Made by a program: the position numbers and the translations under genes. A DNA stretch of 51,185 nt, taken from the NCBI GenBank assembly GCA_014191855.1, contig BJHF01000045.1, positions 1 through 51,185 on the forward strand. The letters run 5' to 3'. Below, piece by piece: positions 17,845 through 25,057 of the stretch. The DNA comes from Deltaproteobacteria bacterium (GTDB taxonomy: Bacteria > Myxococcota_A > UBA796 > SXON01). Under the pieces are notes generated by a model. It was not told the DNA's origin, ran no database searches, and saw only the letters and a list, made by a program, of their open reading frames with translations. Numbering within the stretch: the stretch's first letter is position 1; each line of letters begins with the position of its first letter.

Positions 17845-18893
17845 TCCAAAACCGCCGTATAGATCCTACGAAAGTCACGAACGGCATCGCCCAGCCGCCC
17901 CTGCGCGGCCACAGCGATCCACGCCTTCCCATCCGCACGACGCACGACATCAAGATCGGCGTTCCCCACCGTGCCCGTTGCCACCACTCGCGCCCTCGCC
18001 GGTTCCGCCACCGGCACTCGCCAGACGGGGTTGAACGCATCGTCGTCGTGTTTGACAACCAGCACCGAGCGGCCATCCGGCGCCCAGGCCGGGCCCCGGG
18101 GGTTGAGCATCACATCGTCCATCAGACGGGTTGGCGCGCCTCCGGCGGCGGGCATGATGTACAGGTCGAAGCGCTCGTCCGCTTCGTGGTTCGCGTAGAA
18201 CGCGAGGGTCGTGCCATCGGGGCTGAAGCTGGGGCGCGTCTGCACGCCCGCCCACGTCGTGACCGGCCGGGGCGCGGGGAACGCCAGATCGTCGATCACG
18301 TATAGGTTGTCCCCCTTCTTCGTGTGACCGACGAACACCACCCGGGCGCTGTCGGGCGACCACGCCGCGTACAGCTCACTCGCGAGCGGATCGCCGGAGA
18401 GTCGGAGGGGCTGCGCGCCGGCGACGCCCAGGCTCAGCAGGTACAAGTCCCCCTGGCCGGTGCGCGACGACGTGAACACCAGAGACTTCCCGTCGGGGCT
18501 CCAGGCTGCGTTCCCATCCGCGCCTGGCCCGGTCGCCACCGTGCCCGCCCCATCGAGGTAGAGATCGTAATCCTCGGAGCCGCCGCTGGAGCTGTACACG
18601 AATCGATTCAGCGAGGGCGGAGAAAACGTTATTTCATGCACCACCATTCGCAAGCCCCCGCTCACGGCGAAACCGGCGGTAAGCGAGCTCGACGTGGCCG
18701 TCGGCCCCACCTTTCGTGGCGGCGACGTGGAGCCGAACGCGCTCACATAGAGCTCCACCGCCTGCTTCTCAAGGTAGTTCACCTCCCAACTGAGCCACCG
18801 CCCATCGGGGGACCAGCGCGGCGTTTGGCAGTGGCCATGGTAGTCCGGCGAAGCGGGCTCCATCGCGAGGGCGGCGGCGGCGGCGAGCAGCAT
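17841..18893 (-). CDS. PD40/TolB-like beta-propeller protein, secreted
   Basis: About 350 residues. I use the ATG at 18893, which gives the compact signal sequence MLLAAAAALA; a GTG four codons upstream is the alternative. The body consists of repeated blades with the PD40 signature: PRWSPDGRWLSW, AAWSPDGKSLVFTSS, AAWSPDSARVVFVG, PSFSPDGTTLAFYA and PAWAPDGRSVLVV, typical of TolB-type and DPP-type propellers. No peptidase domain follows, so it is a stand-alone propeller, probably a periplasmic binding scaffold. It heads the four-gene operon with the kinase at 15243. The gene is divergent from the lytic transglycosylase, with about 50 bases between their starts. Confidence 0.85.
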   Translation of the reverse strand: MLLAAAAALAMEPASPDYHGHCQTPRWSPDGRWLSWEVNYLEKQAVELYVSAFGSTSPPRKVGPTATSSSLTAGFAVSGGLRMVVHEITFSPPSLNRFVYSSSGGSEDYDLYLDGAGTVATGPGADGNAAWSPDGKSLVFTSSRTGQGDLYLLSLGVAGAQPLRLSGDPLASELYAAWSPDSARVVFVGHTKKGDNLYVIDDLAFPAPRPVTTWAGVQTRPSFSPDGTTLAFYANHEADERFDLYIMPAAGGAPTRLMDDVMLNPRGPAWAPDGRSVLVVKHDDDAFNPVWRVPVAEPARARVVATGTVGNADLDVVRRADGKAWIAVAAQGRLGDAVRDFRRIYTAVLE

Positions 18894-18944
18894 GGGCGCG
18901 TGCACGTAACGCAGCGGCCGCGTCGGTTACATCGGGCTCCCGCC

Positions 18945-21167
18945 ATGCTCCTCCTCCTCCTCTTCGCCGCGCTGGCCGCCCCCGCCGACTACGCCACCCT
19001 CGCCCCGGGCGCACTGGAGCCGGCACTGCCGTTGCCCGAAGCCGTAACGGCCGCGCTCGGGAGCCGCGACCACGCGGCGGCAGTCGCGGGCCTCGCCAAG
19101 GTGGACCGCTCCTCGTTGGCGGGCGCGAACGCCGCCGACTTCGCCTTCTTGCAAGCCTGGGAGCTGATCCGCGCAGGGCAGGCCGCGGAGGCGGCGAAGC
19201 TCCTTGACCCGGTGGAGAAGGCGCAGACACCTCCCCCCGAATACGTTGCCTTGGTCGCCGGTGAGTCGCTGATTGCGGCGGGCCGATCGGTGGAAGCGAT
19301 CGGACGGTTGGAGCGGGTGGGTCAGAGCGATTCGCCCATTGCAGTGCGCGCGCGCCTCGCCCTGGCCACCGCCTACCACGATGCAAGTCGCGATGCCGAC
19401 GCGCGCGGTGTGTATGAGGCCCTCGCCGCCCGATCCGACCCGGCGCAGGGCTCCGAGAAGGCGCTCGCGTGGCTCTGGCAACGCGTCGGCAAAAGCTCGA
19501 AGGAAGCCCTCCCCTTCGCGCAGCGGCTCTACCGCCACTACCCCGGCACCGTCGAAGACCGCGCGATTGCTGAGTGGTACCAGCCAGACGGCGCCGACAA
19601 GGCTTGGCGGGCGGATCGGCTCCAGGAACGGGGTGATTTCGACGGGGCGGTGGCGCTCTTGAAGGACGGCATGGAGGCGTACGCGGCCGATGCCTGCGTG
19701 GCACGGTACGCCTATGGCCGCGCGCAGCACAAGCTCAATAACGTTACGACAGCGGCCGGGATCCTCGAGCCGCTTGGTAAGGCGTGCAGGGAAAAAGACC
19801 CCGAGCGCGGGGCGAAAGCGCTCTATCTGGCCGGAAAATCCTACGAGCGCATCAAGCGCAGCGGCGACGCGGCCCGCGCGTACGCGCACATCCCGGAGTG
19901 GTACCCGGCGCACAGCATGGCCGACGACGGGTACGCTCTCGGCGGAATTGCGCTGCAGGACAGCGGCGATCTGCCCGGCGCGCGCGCGCTGTGGCAAAAG
20001 GGGATGGACACCTACCCGGACGGCGACCTCGCAGCGGAAGACGGGTGGAGACTGGCCTGGGGAGCTTGGCTAGCCGGCGACGTGCACGGAGCCATCCGCA
20101 TCGCCGACGAAGCCTCGACCCGAATTCCGCTCGCCGCCGCCCCCACCGACGTGCTCGCCTCGATGTACTGGGCTGGGAGGTGGCGGGCCTGGCCCGCCGA
20201 CAATCAGCTCACGTCAGACGCAGCAGCGAAGATCGAGGCGGCGAATCGCCTAGAGGCCGTCGCGAAGCTGGCTCCGTGGCACTACTACGGCGGCCTCGCC
20301 GCGGCGCAGCTCGCGCGGCTGGATCCGGCGCGGGCGGCAGCGCTGGGGCGCCCACCGATGGACAGCGACTCCGCCCCCTGGCAGGTGCCGGAGGCGTTCA
20401 TCCAGTCGCGCGCGGGCCAGGCGATGCTGGCCCTGGCCCGCGTCGGTCTGGTGCGCGAGGCGCTGGCTGAGCTGGCGACGGTGCCCGAGGAGAATCTGGA
20501 TGGCTCGCTCGCTGCGATCCGGATGGGCCTCGAAACGAGGGCGGGCGACTTCCTCATCGGTCACGACCGCTTACGCGCGTGGCTCCGCACCCACCCGCCC
20601 GAAACGCTCGGTCCCAACGCCTACAAGGTGCTCCGCGTCGCATTCCCGCAGCGCTACTGGGGGGAGGTGAGCACGGCCGCCGGGTCGTTCGGCTGGGATG
20701 CGCAGCTCTTTCACGCGCTGGTGCGGGAAGAGTCCAACTTCAACCCGAAGATCAAGTCGCACGCCGGCGCCTGTGGTTTGAGCCAGTTGATGCCGGGCAC
20801 CGCCAAGATGGTGGCCAAGCAGATGGGGCGCTCGTACAGCTCCTCCCAGATCTACGACGTCGATACCAACCTCGCGATCGGTGGATACTACCTTGACTCC
20901 CTGCTCAAGGACTACGGCGGCAGCCCGATGCTCGCCTTGTCGTCGTACAACGCCGGCCCGGGCAACTCGGATCGATGGCTCGCGGCCCTGCCCGCGGACG
21001 CGCCGGCCGACACCTACACGGAGAGCATCACCTTCCGCGAAACGCGCCACTACGTGAAGCGCGTCACCAGCACGTGGCTCACCTACCGTTTGTTGTACGG
21101 CGAAGGACCGAGCTACCCCGATTGGAGCCGGCTGGTCGTCGATGCGGCGCCCCCCGTTTCTGGTTAG
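18945..21167 (+). CDS. Soluble lytic murein transglycosylase
   Basis: 740 residues, with the start at the ATG that opens a typical signal peptide (MLLLLLFAALAAPA). The large N-terminal part is an alpha-superhelical TPR-like U domain, as in Slt70. The C-terminal SLT domain (about 580-720) has the catalytic Glu596 in the ES motif of VREESNFNP, followed by GLSQLMPGTA and the AIGGYYLDSLL and LSSYNAGPGN motifs. The enzyme cleaves the beta-1,4 bond between MurNAc and GlcNAc in peptidoglycan, giving 1,6-anhydro ends. Length and order match Slt-type enzymes. It is divergent to the PD40 operon and is followed nine bases later by the M24-like gene. Confidence 0.92.
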   Translation: MLLLLLFAALAAPADYATLAPGALEPALPLPEAVTAALGSRDHAAAVAGLAKVDRSSLAGANAADFAFLQAWELIRAGQAAEAAKLLDPVEKAQTPPPEYVALVAGESLIAAGRSVEAIGRLERVGQSDSPIAVRARLALATAYHDASRDADARGVYEALAARSDPAQGSEKALAWLWQRVGKSSKEALPFAQRLYRHYPGTVEDRAIAEWYQPDGADKAWRADRLQERGDFDGAVALLKDGMEAYAADACVARYAYGRAQHKLNNVTTAAGILEPLGKACREKDPERGAKALYLAGKSYERIKRSGDAARAYAHIPEWYPAHSMADDGYALGGIALQDSGDLPGARALWQKGMDTYPDGDLAAEDGWRLAWGAWLAGDVHGAIRIADEASTRIPLAAAPTDVLASMYWAGRWRAWPADNQLTSDAAAKIEAANRLEAVAKLAPWHYYGGLAAAQLARLDPARAAALGRPPMDSDSAPWQVPEAFIQSRAGQAMLALARVGLVREALAELATVPEENLDGSLAAIRMGLETRAGDFLIGHDRLRAWLRTHPPETLGPNAYKVLRVAFPQRYWGEVSTAAGSFGWDAQLFHALVREESNFNPKIKSHAGACGLSQLMPGTAKMVAKQMGRSYSSSQIYDVDTNLAIGGYYLDSLLKDYGGSPMLALSSYNAGPGNSDRWLAALPADAPADTYTESITFRETRHYVKRVTSTWLTYRLLYGEGPSYPDWSRLVVDAAPPVSG

Positions 21168-21176
21168 CGTGCCGCC

Positions 21177-21920
21177 GTGAGCCGTCCCGAACTTCCGCCC
21201 GTCATCGCCGCCTTCGATGACGCTCAGCGTCGCGCCATCGCCATGGTCGCCGACGTGTGTGGGCGGCTTGAGGCCGGTATGCACGCGCGCGACATTGTAG
21301 AGCTCGCGGAAACCCGCCTGGGCGAGCACGGTTTTTCGACGTGGTACCATCCGCCCGAGGTCGAGATGGGCGCGGACGTCGGTCGCGCCAGTCCGCTGCC
21401 GCGAATCGGTAAAGGTCCGGCGCTCGCCGCCGGCTCCCTCATCAGCATCGACCTCGGCCCCGCCACCAACGACGCCTATGGGGACTTCGGGGTTACGCGC
21501 TGCTTCGGTACCGCCGACGAGCCGTTCGTCCTCCAACAAGCTCGCGAATGTACCAGGGCGGCCTGCGGCTTCGCGAGCCGCTGGAAGACATGCGGCGAGC
21601 TCTACATCGTGAGCCAGGCCTGGGCCTGCAACCAACGCCTCACCCTGAAGAACAAGAACGCCGTGGGCCATCGAGTGCTCCCCAGAGAGGGACTGCTCGC
21701 GACTGGCTTTCCCCGCTCCGCCCACCTGGCCACGCTGCTACCGAAGAACCGCCTCCACCGCCTTCACCCGGTTCGGCTGGACGGGATGTTCGCCGTTCGC
21801 CCCGTTGTGTCGGATGGCACGCAGTCCGCGGCGTTTGAAGAGATGATCTACATCCACGAGGATGTGAAGTGCGTGCTCGGGCGCGCCAACCTCGCCGAGG
21901 TCGGCACCCTCCCGGGGTGA
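21177..21920 (+). CDS. M24 (pita-bread) metallopeptidase-like protein with altered metal site
   Basis: 247 residues from a GTG nine bases after the transglycosylase stop. The fold is that of methionine aminopeptidase / Xaa-Pro peptidases: Asp92 in SIDLGP and Asp103 in GDFGVT have the D-x10-D spacing, His165 lies in VGHRV, and a Glu pair sits at 221-222. The position that normally holds the fourth ligand (Glu in a TIEPG-like strand) is Arg208 in MFAVRPVV, so two-metal catalysis looks impaired. It may be a binding protein of the family, or a peptidase with a changed centre. No signal peptide is seen. Its stop lies three bases from the 3' end of the convergent tRNA-Sec gene. Confidence 0.78.
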   Translation: MSRPELPPVIAAFDDAQRRAIAMVADVCGRLEAGMHARDIVELAETRLGEHGFSTWYHPPEVEMGADVGRASPLPRIGKGPALAAGSLISIDLGPATNDAYGDFGVTRCFGTADEPFVLQQARECTRAACGFASRWKTCGELYIVSQAWACNQRLTLKNKNAVGHRVLPREGLLATGFPRSAHLATLLPKNRLHRLHPVRLDGMFAVRPVVSDGTQSAAFEEMIYIHEDVKCVLGRANLAEVGTLPG

Positions 21921-21923
21921 GGC

Positions 21924-22023
21924 TGGCGGCAGGCCATGAGAATCGAACTCACCGAGCGTCCCCTTCCGAGGCGCTCCATCGGTTTTGAAGACCGGGACCG
22001 GCACCAGCACGGCACGGCCTGCC
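21924..22023 (-). tRNA. selC: tRNA-Sec (anticodon TCA)
   Basis: Selenocysteine tRNA of 100 bases with CCA encoded. On the minus strand an 8-bp acceptor stem GGCAGGCC pairs perfectly with GGCCTGCC, followed by discriminator G and CCA. The anticodon loop CTTCAAA with stem CGGT/ACCG has anticodon TCA, which reads UGA. A long variable arm is formed by GAGCG/CGCTC extended by CCTC/GGGG, and the T arm is GTGAG-TTCGATT-CTCAT. The eight-base acceptor stem and the long extra arm are diagnostic of bacterial tRNA-Sec; the D arm is less clear by eye. It lies between the M24-like gene (convergent) and the GGDEF-EAL gene (divergent). Confidence 0.95.
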
Positions 22024-22068
22024 ACTCCCGGACTTAATCTGCAGCTCATCGCGGCGCCGCCCTAAAGA

Positions 22069-24285
22069 ATGGCCGACCGCGACCGAAGCGCGCGTGTGGC
22101 CAACGCCCGGAGCGAACGAAAGATGGAAGAGCAGGCCCGATCGAGCCACGCCGTGCCCACGCCCACGCTTGATTCCGGTATGGTAGACGGCGCCCCGCCC
22201 GTGCAACCCGTTCCCGCCGATCTCCGAGCCCTGCTGAGCGCCCTTGGTGCCGTCACGGATTCGGTTGAGTTGTTCGACCGTGAAGGACGCTACACCCACG
22301 TCAATTCCGCGTGGTCCCGGCTCACCGGCTTCTGCGGCGAGGAGTCCATCGGCAAGATGGCGCCGGCGCTCGTACAAGGCCCCCACCACGACGCGAGCCT
22401 CGTCGCGCACATCGACGCCGCGATCACCAAGGGCGAGGCCTGGGAGGGAGAGCTTGAGGGCCTTAACGTCGAGGGAGGCACCTACCTCTGCCGCGCTCGC
22501 GTTCTACCGGTGTTCGATGACGTCGGGCAAGTGAATCGCGTGCTCGTGGTACGGACGGACCTCTCCGAACAACGGGCCGCCGAGCGCCGCATCGTCGAGA
22601 GCGACGCCCGGTTCCAGCGTGCGGTGTTCGGCGCGCATGACGGGCTCTGGGAGATCGATCTCGCCCGCAAACAACTGCACCTCTCCCCGCGGTGCCGGGA
22701 GCTCGCCAGCTTGCCGGAAGGCGAGATCGACCTCGAGACGGCGCGCGCCGCCATTCACCCTGACGACCTGGAGCTACTCCAGGCCGAGTTCCAGCGGCAC
22801 CTCGAGGGCGACACCGAGCACCTCGTCTGTGAGATTCGCCTTGGTGCGGGTGGAGATCGGTGGACGTGGGCGTTGGTGCGGGCGAAGCTCTCAATGGGCG
22901 CCGATGGGAGGCCCGAGCGCCTCGCGGGCGGGATCTCCGACATCCAGGCGCGCAAGGAAGCGGAGTCCCGGCTCATGGACGCCGCGAGCCGAGACCCGCT
23001 CACCAACCTTCCCAACCGCCGCTATTTTGTTGACGAGGTGCGGCACGCGGTGGAGCTAGCAAAGACGAGCAGCAGCCGGAAGTTCGCCGTGCTGTTCATC
23101 GATCTGCGCCGGTTCAAGCAGGTGAACGACCAGCATGGTCACTCGGTGGGGGACGAGCTGCTCCGCAGCGTAGGGGTCCAGCTTCTGGCGGCCGTTCGCC
23201 CTGCGGACACGGTGGCGAGACTGGGCGGGGACGAGTTCGGCGTGCTGCTCGAGCCCATCAACGGCGAAGCGCAGATGCGCGCAGCCGCGCGGCGGATTGA
23301 ACGGACGCTCTCCGTTCCTTTGGAGATCGACGGGCGCGTGGTTCAGGTTTCGGGCACGGTCGGTGCGGTGATGGGCGACGGAAGCTCCAGGGTGGACGAG
23401 CTCATTCGGGATGCGGACGTCGCGATGTACACCGCGCGTGAAGACGGGCGAACGGGCTTCCTCATCGCCGACCCGGAGATGCGAAACCGGATCAGCCGGC
23501 GCTCCAGGCTCTCCGTTGATCTGCCGGCGGCGATCCGGCACAAGCAACTCCGCGTCGCGTTCCAGCCCATTGTGGATCTCGACGAGGGACGCGTAATCGG
23601 CGCGGAGGCGCTCGCGCGGTGGCGGCACCCGGATCTCGGGGAGGTGAGCCCGGTCGACTTCGTCGGCATCGCCGAGGAGCTTGGGCTCGGGACCGACCTG
23701 GGCGTGTGCGTGCTGGAGGAGTCGGTAGCGTGGCTCATGGAGGCGCTCCGCGAGGGCGTCGTCTCGGAGGACTTCGGCCTCCATGTGAACGCGAGCGCCC
23801 GCCAACTCCACGATCCGCGCTTTGTGGAGATGCTGAAAGCGGCGGCTGCGATCCCTGGAATGCGGCGGCATAGCCTCATCATCGAGATCACCGAGACCGT
23901 GCTCGTGGAGCGCCCGGACGAGATCACCCGCATCATGGATCGCCTCGTGGCGGCCGGCGTCGACTTCGCGCTCGACGACTTCGGGACCGGTTGGTCCTCG
24001 CTCTCACACCTGCGCCGGTTTCCGGTGCGCTGCTTGAAGATCGATCGTTCGTTCACGCGTGCGGTTACGACGGAGCCCAGCACCGCGGAGATCGTTCGCG
24101 GGTTGGTTTCGATCGCGAAGGCGCTCGGGATGAGCACGGTTGCCGAGGGCGTGGAAACGGACGAAGAAGCGGCCGCGGTGCGCCAGCTCGGGTGCACGCG
24201 GGCGCAGGGCTTCCGGTTCGCCCGGCCGCAGCTCGCCCGGGAAGCGCTTTTGACCTTGCGGATGCTCCAGCAGGGGTTGGCGTAG
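22069..24285 (+). CDS. PAS-GGDEF-EAL cyclic-di-GMP signalling protein
   Basis: 738 residues with no signal peptide or membrane helix, so cytosolic. Two PAS domains come first (about 55-170 and 180-295: FDREGRYTHVNSAWSRLTGF and a PAC-like GISDIQARKEAE near 285-296). The diguanylate cyclase domain follows (about 300-455) with GGDEF at 386-390 and an inhibitory RxxD site (RPAD) five residues before it. Then comes the EAL phosphodiesterase domain (about 475-730) with EALARW (E513), DDFGTGWSSL and the KIDRSF and AEGVE motifs. Both catalytic sets look intact, so it may make and break cyclic di-GMP depending on PAS signals. The ligand of the PAS domains cannot be told. Divergent from tRNA-Sec. Confidence 0.93.
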   Translation: MADRDRSARVANARSERKMEEQARSSHAVPTPTLDSGMVDGAPPVQPVPADLRALLSALGAVTDSVELFDREGRYTHVNSAWSRLTGFCGEESIGKMAPALVQGPHHDASLVAHIDAAITKGEAWEGELEGLNVEGGTYLCRARVLPVFDDVGQVNRVLVVRTDLSEQRAAERRIVESDARFQRAVFGAHDGLWEIDLARKQLHLSPRCRELASLPEGEIDLETARAAIHPDDLELLQAEFQRHLEGDTEHLVCEIRLGAGGDRWTWALVRAKLSMGADGRPERLAGGISDIQARKEAESRLMDAASRDPLTNLPNRRYFVDEVRHAVELAKTSSSRKFAVLFIDLRRFKQVNDQHGHSVGDELLRSVGVQLLAAVRPADTVARLGGDEFGVLLEPINGEAQMRAAARRIERTLSVPLEIDGRVVQVSGTVGAVMGDGSSRVDELIRDADVAMYTAREDGRTGFLIADPEMRNRISRRSRLSVDLPAAIRHKQLRVAFQPIVDLDEGRVIGAEALARWRHPDLGEVSPVDFVGIAEELGLGTDLGVCVLEESVAWLMEALREGVVSEDFGLHVNASARQLHDPRFVEMLKAAAAIPGMRRHSLIIEITETVLVERPDEITRIMDRLVAAGVDFALDDFGTGWSSLSHLRRFPVRCLKIDRSFTRAVTTEPSTAEIVRGLVSIAKALGMSTVAEGVETDEEAAAVRQLGCTRAQGFRFARPQLAREALLTLRMLQQGLA

Positions 24286-24295
24286 CCCCGCGCGC

Positions 24296-25030
24296 TCAGT
24301 CGTTGAGCGCGCCGGCGTCAATCCACAAGCCAATGGCCTCGATGGCGCTGGCCTCGAGCTTCTCGAACTCCAGCGGCATGCGGTCGCCGAACGGCGGCAT
24401 GTCGGAGGCGACCTTGAGGTAGAGGAGGGAGGAGGCGGAGTCTCCCGGCTTGATGAGCGGCATCTCCGACTCCGAATGTGTCGTCAGATACTCGAGCACC
24501 CCATCGGCATCCATGCCCCCCCAGTCCTCGTGGCAGTTGTGGCAATGCCGGGACATCCACGTGAATTGATAGAAGGTGCGCCAGGTTTCGTCGTTGGCCG
24601 CACCGGCGTCGATCCACGCGGCGAGATCCGTGAGCTCCTCCGCCTCAAGGTGGGTGCACACGGGCGGCATCTGCTCCTTGCCATCCTCCGGGCGTTCGTG
24701 CGCGACCTTGTCGTAGAGCCAGCTCCCCTCGCGGTCGCTCGGCACCACGATGGGCTTCGGCTCACGATCCGGGTCCAAGAGCGCGTCGTACACGCGCTCG
24801 GCGTCGTCCGGGCCGCCCCAGTCGCGGTGGCAGTCGCCACACCGCTCCGCGTATACCGGAAAGACGTCGCGACTGAACGTTGGCGGTCCCGGGTCGGAAT
24901 CCCCCGTGTCGACGGAATCGGCGGTGTCCCCGGTGTCGGCGGCGCTCGACGTGTCGCCCGTGTCGGTGTCGGATGTCGAGGAGGAGTCCGGCGCGTCGGA
25001 GGCGCAGGCGAGCGCAAGGAGGAGGAGCAT
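24296..25030 (-). CDS. Lipoprotein with two c-type haem sites
   Basis: 244 residues from the ATG at 25030; a GTG six codons upstream is less likely. A short signal peptide with lipobox (LALAC, cysteine 9) is followed by an Asp/Thr/Ser-rich spacer (15-47). Two similar domains follow, each with a haem-binding CxxCH: CGDCH (64-68) and CHNCH (163-167), each followed by WGG and later a Met-Pro-Pro that could give the axial methionine. This is the layout of planctomycete-type cytochrome c-like domains. It would carry electrons at the outer leaflet or surface. The gene lies 27 bases after the helicase at the end of the lysS-lpxD run and convergent with the GGDEF-EAL gene. Confidence 0.85.
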   Translation of the reverse strand: MLLLLALACASDAPDSSSTSDTDTGDTSSAADTGDTADSVDTGDSDPGPPTFSRDVFPVYAERCGDCHRDWGGPDDAERVYDALLDPDREPKPIVVPSDREGSWLYDKVAHERPEDGKEQMPPVCTHLEAEELTDLAAWIDAGAANDETWRTFYQFTWMSRHCHNCHEDWGGMDADGVLEYLTTHSESEMPLIKPGDSASSLLYLKVASDMPPFGDRMPLEFEKLEASAIEAIGLWIDAGALND

Positions 25031-25057
25031 GATCGTGGAGTATGGCACAGGTCGCCC

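Noticed and set aside
18324..18944. Upstream extension of the lytic transglycosylase frame
   Set aside because: It runs through the divergent PD40 gene; the ATG at 18945 gives a proper signal peptide.
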